Position numbers and translations under genes: made by a program. 39,341 nucleotides of DNA from Bacteroidia bacterium (GTDB lineage: Bacteria > Bacteroidota > Bacteroidia > 2-12-FULL-35-15), in the NCBI GenBank assembly GCA_016786925.1, contig JAEUTU010000019.1, forward strand, positions 1 to 39,341, given 5' to 3'. How positions within the stretch are numbered: position 1 is the stretch's first letter; every line of letters begins with the position of its first letter. Positions 7,627 to 16,361 of this stretch are shown piece by piece. The notes under the pieces are model-generated. The model was not told the origin of the DNA and did not search any database. It saw only the letters and a program-made list of their open reading frames with translations.

Positions 7627-9903
7627 TTATTTGATTAGTTCGAGCGCTTCCTGAATTGGAATATACTCGCCATTATAAAGTGCTATTATGAATGCATCGG
7701 TTGCTCCTGCTTTGATTGCTTCATTTTTAGCGTTCATAGCTGATTGATAATCATTAAATGAACCAGCTACATACCTATTTAAACCGGATGCTGTTGTTTC
7801 TTTTGTTACATTTTTGATCTTGCTGAATATTTCTACCTTTTCGGCAGGTGGTTCGTTTTTAAAGGCGCCTACTTGTACCTTGAATACGATCAATTTTGTA
7901 TTTAGTGCATTCACTGTTGTGTTATCTGCTATTTCTTGAAGGTCTTCTTTTTTCATTTTAGTCGCTCCTGCTTCTTCTAAAGATACACGCTTACCATCTT
8001 TGTAGGCAGTGATGAATGCCCCCTGATAACCCTTCAACACCATTTCTACTTTGTGCTTAGCAGCTGCATCAAAATTCGTGAATGATCCTGTCATGTATTT
8101 GTACAGGCCATCTTCTGTCTTGATCTCGATCAAATTAGGAACATCTTTAAATACACCTTTTGATAGTCGGTTTTTATAAGCACCCAACTGTACTCGTAAT
8201 ACAACTCCTTTTTCATTCAAAGAACTAGTATTTGATGAAGCGGTATTGCTTGTTCCATTTGTGCTATTATTCGTTGTCGTATTGTCGTTTCCGGAATTAT
8301 TATTTGTACTACTATTATTAGAAGTATTATTAGTTGACGAATTGTTGTTTGTATTCGTGTTGTTAGCAGTGTTATTATTGGTCGTGTTATTGGTGTTTGA
8401 AGCCGTATTATTGGTGTTATTGTTCGTAGCGTTTGCTGTGCTTGAATCGTATTTTGGAGCATCATAGAATTTCCCATTCTGCTTGTAAACCACTTTGGCA
8501 TCCTTTAATCCTTCTGCAACGAGTTGTTGCTTCCTTTTTTCAGCATCTAATAAGGTGTTAAATTTACCGGCAGTATAAATTGTTGTTGAATCATCAATAT
8601 TGGTGCTTGAAATATCGTTAATACTTAAATATCTGGTCATTAACTCTGCAGGAAGTCCTTTCTTGAAGGTGCCAAGTTCAACCATGTATTCCTTTTGATT
8701 GCCAGGATTTTTAAATACGCCTCCATTGTAGGAGTTATAAACGACTTCGTTGAAAAGACCTACTGAATCACTATATACACTATACTGATAAGCAATGATG
8801 GAGTCGTTTAGTTGAACTCCTCTGATATCTACAAGCATGCCTTTAGGTGTTTCTTTTTCGTCATCTATGTGGTTAGGAACACCATCTTCATCATCATCTA
8901 ACGGACAACCTTTTGCGTCAACCGGAACATTTGGAGGTGTTCCCTGGCAAGAATCTTTTGAATCCTGAACACCATCTTTATCCATATCTTCCATATCCAG
9001 TGCAAAGAAGTCAACATCCTTAAAGCTATCTTCTCCCTGCTTTTCTCCTTCTTTTTTCTTTAATCCTAAGTTGTAGTGAAGCGAAAAAGATGTCATCATG
9101 AAATTGTCATTTCTTGAATTTCCAACCCTGTTTCCTATACTACTCTCACTTACTCCGTCAATATAATCGGTAAAAGTGAAGTGCATGGTGGCACCTAGCT
9201 TAAAATTCCAATAATCATTTATTTTAAAAAGCGCTCCGGCACTCACAGGAACAGCCCAAGATCTTTCAGGATATTTTCCAAATCCATCTAAATTGGATTC
9301 ACGTACATCTGATTCATACGTATAATCTCTCTGAATTTCAATCGCAGTATTGGCATTGGATGCATTTTGATCAATATTGCGGATCGTTCCATCTGTCCAA
9401 TAGTAGTAGCGGTTTCCATATTTATCAAAAAGATCGGTCTTGGATAAGAATTCAAAAGACTCAATACCCAAAGAGATATATGGGCTTGCTGTTCTTTTTT
9501 CAGGAAGAAAATGTCCAAAATTATATTGCAAGTTTACTCCACCGGCTCTAATCTGCGAGTCAAAATTCAAATTCCGGTCATTTGTGGTATTTCTTTCATT
9601 TGCACCAAGCCTTCCAAACAAAACATAAAAGTTAAAATCAAGGTAGCTGGTAAGCGGTTGTGTAACATGCAGATCGTAGGCTATTCTACTAACCATGGGT
9701 GCCTGAAAGTTCTTGTCGTAGATATCTCCATAGAAGGAGAACATACCTGTACCCAAGCCAATTGTTGGCTTAAAGATAAAGCCTGTATTCTGGCTTTTTG
9801 TGCTCTCACTAGAAGAGGACGTGTTCGTTGTATCAGTTTGTGAAAATACAAGTACGGTTGTAAGTGACAACAGCGTAGAAAATATGTATTTTTTGAGACT
9901 CAT
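7627..9903 (-). CDS. Outer-membrane beta-barrel protein with TSP3 repeats and three SPOR-like domains
   Basis: The 758-residue protein has a signal peptide (1-21) and a barrel-like region at about 40-282 with alternating strands ending in aromatic residues. Calcium-type thrombospondin type 3 repeats follow at about 305-350 (DMDKDGVQDSKDSCQGTPP, then DDDEDGVPNHIDD). Three SPOR-like units lie at about 405-482, 567-645 (VVLRVQLGAYKN) and 672-755 (VFKVQVGAFKN), and an Asn/Thr-rich linker fills about 488-562. Its barrel is paralogous to the one encoded at 11527-12837: both have a Y-W-[ST]-D-G-T-I-R block and a QRDYTYE block. SPOR domains often bind murein, so it probably links outer membrane and wall. 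It lies just past a terminator and has its own -7 element at 9911-9918. Confidence 0.82.
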   Translation of the reverse strand: MSLKKYIFSTLLSLTTVLVFSQTDTTNTSSSSESTKSQNTGFIFKPTIGLGTGMFSFYGDIYDKNFQAPMVSRIAYDLHVTQPLTSYLDFNFYVLFGRLGANERNTTNDRNLNFDSQIRAGGVNLQYNFGHFLPEKRTASPYISLGIESFEFLSKTDLFDKYGNRYYYWTDGTIRNIDQNASNANTAIEIQRDYTYESDVRESNLDGFGKYPERSWAVPVSAGALFKINDYWNFKLGATMHFTFTDYIDGVSESSIGNRVGNSRNDNFMMTSFSLHYNLGLKKKEGEKQGEDSFKDVDFFALDMEDMDKDGVQDSKDSCQGTPPNVPVDAKGCPLDDDEDGVPNHIDDEKETPKGMLVDIRGVQLNDSIIAYQYSVYSDSVGLFNEVVYNSYNGGVFKNPGNQKEYMVELGTFKKGLPAELMTRYLSINDISSTNIDDSTTIYTAGKFNTLLDAEKRKQQLVAEGLKDAKVVYKQNGKFYDAPKYDSSTANATNNNTNNTASNTNNTTNNNTANNTNTNNNSSTNNTSNNSSTNNNSGNDNTTTNNSTNGTSNTASSNTSSLNEKGVVLRVQLGAYKNRLSKGVFKDVPNLIEIKTEDGLYKYMTGSFTNFDAAAKHKVEMVLKGYQGAFITAYKDGKRVSLEEAGATKMKKEDLQEIADNTTVNALNTKLIVFKVQVGAFKNEPPAEKVEIFSKIKNVTKETTASGLNRYVAGSFNDYQSAMNAKNEAIKAGATDAFIIALYNGEYIPIQEALELIK

Positions 9904-9910
9904 ATCCTCA

Positions 9911-9918
9911 CAAATATA
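9911..9918 (-). promoter_or_regulatory. Candidate -7 promoter element for the barrel/TSP3/SPOR gene
   Basis: The minus strand reads TATATTTG, an exact TAnnTTTG match, ending 7 bp before the ATG at 9903. Transcription would begin almost at the start codon. It lies directly downstream of the terminator at 9921-9961, which suggests independent transcription of this gene. No good -33 TTG was found. Confidence 0.5.
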
Positions 9919-9920
9919 AT

Positions 9921-9961
9921 AAAAAACTCAATTTAACAGGCTTTTGAGCGTTAAATTGAGT
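9921..9961 (-). terminator. Intrinsic terminator between the Ig-like/SPOR gene and the barrel/SPOR gene
   Basis: A perfect 12-bp stem (9926-9937 with 9950-9961) has a 12-nt loop. In the minus-strand transcript it is followed by a run of six T. It lies 21 bp past the stop at 9982, so it should end, or attenuate, transcripts from the two upstream genes before the third. Confidence 0.8.
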
Positions 9962-9981
9962 TGAAGTTTTTAAAAATTAAC

Positions 9982-11508
9982 TTATCGATACCACTTTTGA
10001 CTAGTGATCATCAAGGCCTCTTGTACTGTAATTCTTTTTCCGCTATTGTAGGCTGTAACGAAAGGACCTGCAACTCCTTTGTTTTTAATGACTTCACGCG
10101 CATCTCTAGCAGATTTGTACTCATTGTGAGCGCCAACCGTATATTTTGTAAAGCCATCTGCCATTTCAGTATTGATCTTTTCATTGATTCCATATCTGGT
10201 AGCTAATGCATCGGCTGAAACGGCTCTTTGAAGGGCTGCGATCTGAACTTTATAATTTACAGCAGTCTGAGGAGCAGGAATAGTTGTTGCAGATAATGCC
10301 TTAGTTTCATTCCCATTGTTGGTAGTAGTATTGTTTGTATTTGCTGCAGTATTGTTGTTCGTGCTTGTTGTATTAACTGGATCTGGTGTTTTATTCTCTG
10401 GTGTTGTAGTAGCTGTAGTGTTTGATGATGTACTTGTGTTGGTTTCTGTTGTGTTAGCAGTATTGTTTGATACAACCGGTTCTGATGCACTTGAAGAATT
10501 AATTGGCATGCTAGGGATCACAAACTTTTTGGTCTCATCATTCTCGATATAGGAGAATACACCATCAATAGCTTGTCCCGGAGCAGGGCTGGAAATCGCA
10601 AGTTTATAAGATATTTTGTATTCAGGCTGTGTAGGCATTGATACCCAAACAAACTTTGCTTTCCCATCTGCAAATGTAAATGATGCTCCTTGCGCTTCGT
10701 TTAAGCTAGCTGTGCAACCTGCAGGTATTGTTTCGATAAGTTTTGCAAATCCACTTGCATTACCTTTGTTAATAACAACCTCTACAATCGCTTCGCTTGC
10801 AGATATAGTGTTAATTTTTCTTTCGCACTTAATTGATGAAGGCTCTTGGGTGTTATTACTTGTAGCTCCATCCGTTACAGTTGGTGTAGTTGTATTTGTT
10901 GTTGCGTTGTTGTTTGTATTCTCTGTTGACGCTACAGGTGTTGTTGTCGTATTAGATGCTGTCTCAGTTGTGGTTGTAGTTGATGCCGTATTGTTGCTTG
11001 TGTTCTCTGTTGTTGTTGTGTTAGTCGGCTCAGGAGTTTTATTCTCAGGAGGGGTGTTCGTAACAATAGGTTGAGATGAAGCGCCTTCTACATTTACTGT
11101 AGCTGGACTAATGTCAATTGACTGCTTTACATTATCAGCAACGTATGAAAACTTTCCTCCGATGGTTTTATCGCCACTAACTCCTGCAGCAACTTTTACT
11201 TTATATTTTACTTTAAATTCTTTGTCAGCTGGAAGCGACATCCAAATAAGTTTTACTGATTGATTTGAAAATGTAAATGAGGCTCCGTTATTATCATCTT
11301 GAACTGCAGTAAATCCTTCCGGCAGATCCTGTTGGAGCTTAGCAAATCCACTTGTACTTCCTTTATTAATGGTTAGCTCAACTACAAACTCCGATTCAGG
11401 TTTTACACTTGAAGGCATTTTCTGAGTTACAGTAATTCCTTCCGCAAAGAAAAACTGATAGATTAGCAGAGCTACCGTGTTGAATAATAAAGCAATGTAC
11501 TTTAACAT
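9982..11508 (-). CDS. Secreted protein with two tandem Ig-like domains, Asn/Thr linkers and a C-terminal SPOR-like domain
   Basis: The 508-residue product has an N-terminal hydrophobic signal or anchor (about 1-23). Two homologous domains follow, at about 24-140 and 225-335. Both share the spaced blocks NKG-x-x-SGFAKL, GASFTF, W-x-S-x-P and FSY, so they arose by duplication; they look like Ig-type beta sandwiches. Thr/Asn-rich linkers occupy about 141-222 and 336-405. The C-terminus, about 415-500, is SPOR-like (YKVQIAALQR ... YKSARDAREVI ... KRITVQEAL) and close to the last SPOR unit of the neighbouring barrel protein. It lies 18 bp downstream of the barrel/EF-hand gene, so the two are probably one operon. 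An envelope structural role is inferred. Confidence 0.78.
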   Translation of the reverse strand: MLKYIALLFNTVALLIYQFFFAEGITVTQKMPSSVKPESEFVVELTINKGSTSGFAKLQQDLPEGFTAVQDDNNGASFTFSNQSVKLIWMSLPADKEFKVKYKVKVAAGVSGDKTIGGKFSYVADNVKQSIDISPATVNVEGASSQPIVTNTPPENKTPEPTNTTTTENTSNNTASTTTTTETASNTTTTPVASTENTNNNATTNTTTPTVTDGATSNNTQEPSSIKCERKINTISASEAIVEVVINKGNASGFAKLIETIPAGCTASLNEAQGASFTFADGKAKFVWVSMPTQPEYKISYKLAISSPAPGQAIDGVFSYIENDETKKFVIPSMPINSSSASEPVVSNNTANTTETNTSTSSNTTATTTPENKTPDPVNTTSTNNNTAANTNNTTTNNGNETKALSATTIPAPQTAVNYKVQIAALQRAVSADALATRYGINEKINTEMADGFTKYTVGAHNEYKSARDAREVIKNKGVAGPFVTAYNSGKRITVQEALMITSQKWYR

Positions 11509-11526
11509 ATCTTGTTGTTTTAGATT

Positions 11527-12837
11527 TTACTGTTCAAAGAAAAAATCGATGAGGTCATTCAGTCGTTCTACTGTGAATATTGAATCGCCTTCAAAGAATG
11601 AATCTATCGCCATTGTAATTTCTTCAGTTGAAATATAACCGTCATTGTTTTTATCTGCAGGACGCAAAGCAACAGGTATGCTGGACGCTTTTGCCGCATT
11701 AGGATTATTTTTTCTTTCTTCTAAATTTTTAGATTCAATATCTCTAAGGAATGATAAACTAGGGTTTTCATTGAACATGTTGCTGCGCTCTGTAGCAAGT
11801 GAATCACGTTCTGCTTGGCGTTGCATGATCATTTGATCGGTTTGAGTAATACCATTCTCATCCACTAAAGCACCTTTCTTTGTTAAAGCTTCCTTGTCTC
11901 TGTAGTCAGGTACACCATCCTCGTCTAAGTCCTCTGGGCAGCCTCTGTTATCTACTTTCACTCCTTTTGGAGTACCCGGACATCGGTCGTCTCCGTCTTT
12001 TACCCCATCTTCGTCTGTATCCAGTTTATCTAGAGCCGAAAAATCCACTGAACGGTAAATAGGATCACTATCATCGTATGGTTTTCCAAAATTATATTGA
12101 AGGGATACATTCGCAAATATGTAACGATCGTTAGCTCCATTTTTAAAATTATCGATCCAATCCGTCATTGCTAAGTAATAACTTGCTCCAATATTAGCCG
12201 CAACATTGTCGGATATTTTCAACTGAAAACCAACACCAACAGGAATTGCAAATGAACTTCTAGCGTAATTCGTGGTGCTGTCTTTTAACTGAGTTTCGTA
12301 TGTGTAGTCTCTTTGTAATAGAATAGATGCATTTGCATTTGTATCAGTCTCTGCAATGTCTCTGATGGTACCATCACTCCAATAGTTGTAGGCAACATTG
12401 TTTTTGTCTTTTAGATCACCATATGGATCAAAAATTAAATAGCCAAACCCTCCAAAAAGATAAGGGGCAAAGGCGCTGTTCCTTTTAAAAACAAGATCGT
12501 TGTCAAAATGGATCACAAGGTTCAGATCGGCCTGAATGATTTGAGATTGAAAGTTTAGATTGCGTTCTTTGCTACGCTCACTGTCTGCTAATTTTCCATA
12601 TAATCCGTTAACAGAAACGCCTAAGTATTTTCCAATGCGCTGTTCAATTGTAAGGTTATAACCGGTTCTTATTCTACTAAAAGAACTCAGATTGACTCCA
12701 GTTCCTACATCGCCATTAAAAGAAAGGATTCCGGCTCCAATTGCAACGGATGGCAGTTGTTTTGATCTTTCGGTTTGCGCAAATGCGCTTCCAACTAGTA
12801 CAAGCAATAAACTAAATGAGAGTAGTTGTTTGTTCAT
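11527..12837 (-). CDS. Outer-membrane beta-barrel protein with TSP3 repeats and C-terminal EF-hand
   Basis: The 436-residue protein has a signal peptide ending AFAQ (about 1-21) and a barrel-like region at about 28-252. TSP3-type calcium-binding repeats lie at about 272-316 (DTDEDGVKDGDDRCPGTPKG, then DLDEDGVPDYRD). The linker after them is charged and helical. The C-terminus holds a full EF-hand loop, DKNNDGYISTEE at about 395-406, with ligands at positions 1, 3, 5, 7, 9 and 12. Unlike OmpA it shows no OmpA_C murein-binding domain. The barrel is paralogous to the protein encoded at 7627-9903. As first gene of the minus-strand cluster it probably shares a transcript with the Ig-like/SPOR gene 18 bp downstream. 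Confidence 0.82.
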   Translation of the reverse strand: MNKQLLSFSLLLVLVGSAFAQTERSKQLPSVAIGAGILSFNGDVGTGVNLSSFSRIRTGYNLTIEQRIGKYLGVSVNGLYGKLADSERSKERNLNFQSQIIQADLNLVIHFDNDLVFKRNSAFAPYLFGGFGYLIFDPYGDLKDKNNVAYNYWSDGTIRDIAETDTNANASILLQRDYTYETQLKDSTTNYARSSFAIPVGVGFQLKISDNVAANIGASYYLAMTDWIDNFKNGANDRYIFANVSLQYNFGKPYDDSDPIYRSVDFSALDKLDTDEDGVKDGDDRCPGTPKGVKVDNRGCPEDLDEDGVPDYRDKEALTKKGALVDENGITQTDQMIMQRQAERDSLATERSNMFNENPSLSFLRDIESKNLEERKNNPNAAKASSIPVALRPADKNNDGYISTEEITMAIDSFFEGDSIFTVERLNDLIDFFFEQ

Positions 12838-12966
12838 ATTCTTGTGTTTATAAGTGTTTATTTTTATATGAAATAAAATAACACACTAAACCGAAATAAT
12901 TTTTGTTGTAAGCAAAACTATTTCAACTAAGTGTTATTTTTTTGTAGCTCCAATGTTAATTACAAA

Positions 12967-12988
12967 CATGGTTTTGTTAATAACCATG
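12967..12988. repeat. Inverted repeat in the intergenic stretch before the barrel/EF-hand gene
   Basis: CATGGTT (12967-12973) and AACCATG (12982-12988) form a perfect 7-bp inverted repeat with an 8-nt spacer. The T-tract that would follow on the minus strand is short, so it may be a weak terminator of the WG-repeat gene or a protein-binding site. The rest of 12838-13072 shows only AT-rich sequence. Confidence 0.35.
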
Positions 12989-13072
12989 AAAGAACCAGTG
13001 GATAAAAATATAAAAAAATGGGACTTGGCAAAATGAAAGTTATGAGTTTTACTCAACAATTATTATTGGCGT

Positions 13073-15178
13073 TTAAAAACCGGTTTCCTTCCAGATGTAG
13101 GATCTGTTTTTCTTGTCGAAATAGGCTATTTTATTGTTCTTGAGTAGTTCAATGTAGCCATTTTCAAGAGTGATTATTTCATCCATTTCACATGGAATTA
13201 CTGCGACCCCGGAAAGGTCGATCAGGCCAAGCTCGTTATCAATATTTACGATGCAGTAGCCATCGGAAAATGATCCCACATCATTGTATAGGGGTTCTAT
13301 AATTATTTTTCCATTTTTGTTGATAAAGCCTTTTTTGTCATTCTTTACGATCATAGCTATACAATCATTAAAAGCATATGCTTTTTGAAAGGAATTGGCA
13401 ATCTGTATTTTATTATTAATGTCTATATAACCCCATTTTTCTTTCTTTTCGAAGGCTGCTAAGCCTTCAGTGTATGGTTCTATTACGTCAAATTCTTTCG
13501 ATGTAATGTATTTCCCTTTTTTGTCAATAAGCCCTTGTTTTTTGTTTTTTATGGCTTTTGCGGAACCATTGGTGAATTTTAGAGGGGTATTTATAAAGTC
13601 GAATTGGATAGGGATCACAATTTCTCCCAGCTCATTTGCAAAGCCGTATTTTTGCTCCTGAACAAGCATTACTAGGTCTTCTGAAAATTCTCCTATAATA
13701 TCGTACTCGCACTTCAATATAAATTCCCCTTTTTTATTGACCAAGCCAAATTTATTCATCGACTTAACTTTTGCAATACCCCTGTTAAAGTTATCCGCCC
13801 AGTCAAAATTTGCTTTTATTGCAAACTGTCCCAAGGAATCAATATATCCATACTGACCTCCTAATTCTACTGCAGCTAGTCCTTCATGAAAATCTGCCGC
13901 TTTGTTAAAGATCGGGTTGATAACCTGCTCCCCTGTTATAGCTATGTATCCGTATTTTTCATTTTCATTAACTGCAGCCATGTTTTCACTAAATGGCGCG
14001 ATCTCAGTATAAGTATGCTTGGATATAGTAGCACCCAGTTTGTTGATGAGCGAGTATTTACCATCCTTTTTAACGATGGCTATTCCTTGATTGAAAGGTT
14101 CAACCTCATCATATATGAATGGAATGATCACTTTTCCTGATTTGTTTATAAAGCCTGCTTTCCCATTTACACCACATTCGGCAAGTCCTTCAGAGAAATT
14201 TTCAACCCATTCGTAAACACATGGAATCGTTGTTTTTTTGTCGGGTGTAATGAATCCCCATTGTTCATTTTCCCGAATAGGAAGCATGATCGCTTCTGAT
14301 AATTCAATGTCCTGGTTCAGTTGTTCCTGAAAAGGATAATCAGGAAATTCTTTCTTGAACTGATTAAGTTTTGCTGTTGTAAAGTCGGCAGTAAAAGTGG
14401 TGTATAGGTTTTTCCAGGCTTTTTCAACGAATGGATTTGTTGGATGTTTCTTGATAAAATCATGAAAACTGCTAACATCTCCTTTTTTTGTAGCAATGGT
14501 GTATATTGCTTCTGCCGCTTTCCCGGTAAATGGATTCTTAGGATGCTCGGCTATAAATTTTTCAAATTCTTCTAATGTGTTATTTTTTGTTGATTCTTCA
14601 AATAATGTACTTTCATATAATCTTTGTGCTTCTTCGGTTTGTTTGGCAAATGGATATTCCTGCATGAATTTTTGATAGTCTATGGAAGTATTTCGGCTTT
14701 TCGTTTCTGCAAAAGCCATTGCATTTCGAAGTTCGATGGCATCAAAACATTCCGGAGCAGTAATGTATTTCTCTATGAATTTGTTAAACGCTGCAATGGA
14801 GTTTTGCTTTCTATAATGCTCAAAAGCTTTTTCATGTATTCTGTTTTTAAGAGAATCTATTGAATGAATGGATACATTCAGCTCTTTCAGCTTTTGGATC
14901 TGTTTGGCTGTAAGTTTAGAGTAATTGTTATCCGCTAAAATAATATATGTATATGCACTGTCTATATTGGCAAATGGATTGTCAGTTCTTTCATATATTA
15001 TGGCAAGTCCATAGGCTGCTCCGCTGGTTTGTTTTTTTAACTCTTTTTCAAAGAGTCTTTTAGCTTCAAAATAGTTGTAGACTGACAATGCTTTGTATGC
15101 TTTAGGCAGTTTTCCTGCTGTGGCTGTAAATGCCAGCAGGAAAGTAAGTATTGAAAGGGAAAATCGCCTCAAATGCAT
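13073..15178 (-). CDS. Secreted WG-repeat protein with N-terminal helical repeats
   Basis: The 701-residue product has a signal peptide (about 1-22). The N-terminal half (about 23-295) is helical; about 165-270 contains TPR/HAT-like repeats of the kind F-x-x-FI-x-x-HP-x-NPF. From about residue 303 to the end there are about twelve WG repeats: [WYFKL]G[FYL]I(D/N)KxGK-type blocks recur at about 307, 341, 375, 409, 443, 477, 511, 548, 582, 616, 650 and 684. The spacing is 34 residues, apart from one unit of 37. WG repeats are taken to form a beta-propeller-like or solenoid binding surface; function is poorly known. It stands alone on the minus strand, divergent from the 65-residue membrane protein gene. 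Confidence 0.88.
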   Translation of the reverse strand: MHLRRFSLSILTFLLAFTATAGKLPKAYKALSVYNYFEAKRLFEKELKKQTSGAAYGLAIIYERTDNPFANIDSAYTYIILADNNYSKLTAKQIQKLKELNVSIHSIDSLKNRIHEKAFEHYRKQNSIAAFNKFIEKYITAPECFDAIELRNAMAFAETKSRNTSIDYQKFMQEYPFAKQTEEAQRLYESTLFEESTKNNTLEEFEKFIAEHPKNPFTGKAAEAIYTIATKKGDVSSFHDFIKKHPTNPFVEKAWKNLYTTFTADFTTAKLNQFKKEFPDYPFQEQLNQDIELSEAIMLPIRENEQWGFITPDKKTTIPCVYEWVENFSEGLAECGVNGKAGFINKSGKVIIPFIYDEVEPFNQGIAIVKKDGKYSLINKLGATISKHTYTEIAPFSENMAAVNENEKYGYIAITGEQVINPIFNKAADFHEGLAAVELGGQYGYIDSLGQFAIKANFDWADNFNRGIAKVKSMNKFGLVNKKGEFILKCEYDIIGEFSEDLVMLVQEQKYGFANELGEIVIPIQFDFINTPLKFTNGSAKAIKNKKQGLIDKKGKYITSKEFDVIEPYTEGLAAFEKKEKWGYIDINNKIQIANSFQKAYAFNDCIAMIVKNDKKGFINKNGKIIIEPLYNDVGSFSDGYCIVNIDNELGLIDLSGVAVIPCEMDEIITLENGYIELLKNNKIAYFDKKNRSYIWKETGF

Positions 15179-15276
15179 CGCTTTTTAATTTGCGTAAAAT
15201 TAACAAATGAATCCGTTTCATCGTATTCTGTTAATAAAAAGCGTAACTTCGTCAACATTAAAAAACATTTGATTAT

Positions 15277-15474
15277 ATGTTTAGTAAAGGACAAATAGTT
15301 TTTGCAGTACTTTTTGCTGTAGCTTTTATTGTTGGTATCAGTTATGCCTATTTTAAAGATAAACTTACCAATAAGGAATTGTTCAAGGGGAGTTACAAGA
15401 TCTTACTTTTTATCGTATTTGTTTTTATCGCATTGTTCGGCCTTGTTAAGCTGAAACATCTGTTTTTCCACTAG
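15277..15474 (+). CDS. Small two-helix membrane protein
   Basis: The 65-residue product starts at the ATG at 15277 and has two hydrophobic helices, at about 7-25 and 42-60. They are joined by a charged loop with KDKLTNKELFKGSYK. The FKGSYKIL block before the second helix resembles small uncharacterised membrane proteins I recall from Bacteroidota genomes, but I know no function. Codon use and the clean start and stop suggest a real gene. It stands alone between a divergent WG-repeat gene and the promoter of the next plus-strand gene. Confidence 0.7.
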   Translation: MFSKGQIVFAVLFAVAFIVGISYAYFKDKLTNKELFKGSYKILLFIVFVFIALFGLVKLKHLFFH

Positions 15475-15520
15475 TTACTCGTTAAATTTTCGATATTTAA
15501 AGGATTATTTGGAAGAAAAT

Positions 15521-15553
15521 TTGCAAAAACAACGTTTTTTATATATATATTTG
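15521..15553 (+). promoter_or_regulatory. Candidate promoter, TTG-N22-TATATTTG
   Basis: TTG at 15521-15523 and TATATTTG at 15546-15553 are separated by 22 bp, within the Bacteroidota range. The -7 element lies 25 bp upstream of the ATG at 15579. Confidence 0.6.
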
Positions 15554-15578
15554 TACTAGGATTCAAAAAAACAGGAAA

Positions 15579-16361
15579 ATGAAAAAAATAATTTCTTCTT
15601 TTATTGCTTGTGTTGCTTTTGCAGGTTCTGTATTAGCTGGAAGTATTGTAGTAGAAGGGAAGTATCAGGACAAAAATTTATATATCCAGAACGGTTATTC
15701 CGGGAATGGTGTAGGTTTTTGTACGTATGAGGTGATCATTAATGGAAAAGTCTCTACAGATGAGGTAAATTCTAGTGCTTTTGAGATTGATTTTTCTGCA
15801 TTTCAAATAAAACCGGGAACTCCAGTTACCGTTGAGATCAAGCATAAAGACGATTGTAGTCCAAAGGTATTAAATCCTGAGGCCTTGAAGCCTAAAGCTA
15901 CTTTTGAAGTGGTAAATATCAATATCGATAAAAATGGATTATTGACTTGGTCAACCAAAAAAGAAATGGGTTCATTACCATACGTAGTTGAACAATTCCG
16001 TTGGAACAAATGGATCCCTGTTGGCGAAGTAAAAGGCTCTGGTTCAATGGAAAGTAATACATACTCTTTCCAGACTACAGCTCATAGCGGAGAAAATAAA
16101 TTTAGAGTGAAACAAGTTGGTTTTGGTGGTGTTTCTAAATCCTCAGAAAGTGTGGTTTATATTTCTACCGTTAGTCAGCCATCCTACACTAAAAACGCTA
16201 CAAATATTTCTTTCTCAGGTGAAACTCTTTATGAAGTATTCGATGTTTATGGTAATGTTGTAAAGCGTGGATTTGGCAACACCTTGGACATTGCAACACT
16301 TAAAAAAGGAGATTATTATCTTTGCTATGATAATATCATGGCAGACTTTAAGAAGAAATAA
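15579..16361 (+). CDS. Secreted protein with fibronectin-like middle and a type IX type A-like tail
   Basis: The 260-residue product has a signal peptide ending VLAG (about 1-21). It then has a beta-rich domain with two cysteines (GFCTYEVIING and KHKDDCSPKV, possibly disulfide bonded). Residues about 112-195 look like a fibronectin type III-like strand set with VEQFRWNKWIPVGEVKG. The last 55 residues (LYEVFDVYGNVVKRGFGNTL then DIATLKKGDYYLCYDN) resemble the type A sorting domain of type IX cargo, but the usual final strand is short, so this is not certain. Its 3' end overlaps the convergent Nudix gene by 14 bp, and its terminator lies inside that gene. The function is unknown. Confidence 0.78.
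   Translation: MKKIISSFIACVAFAGSVLAGSIVVEGKYQDKNLYIQNGYSGNGVGFCTYEVIINGKVSTDEVNSSAFEIDFSAFQIKPGTPVTVEIKHKDDCSPKVLNPEALKPKATFEVVNINIDKNGLLTWSTKKEMGSLPYVVEQFRWNKWIPVGEVKGSGSMESNTYSFQTTAHSGENKFRVKQVGFGGVSKSSESVVYISTVSQPSYTKNATNISFSGETLYEVFDVYGNVVKRGFGNTLDIATLKKGDYYLCYDNIMADFKKK

Noticed and set aside
8246..8467. Val/Leu-rich plus-strand frame.
   Set aside because: Antisense of the Asn/Thr-rich linker of the barrel/SPOR gene.
10316..11074. Two Val-rich plus-strand frames.
   Set aside because: Antisense of the Thr/Asn linkers and Ig-like regions of the minus-strand protein; no start context or protein-like composition.
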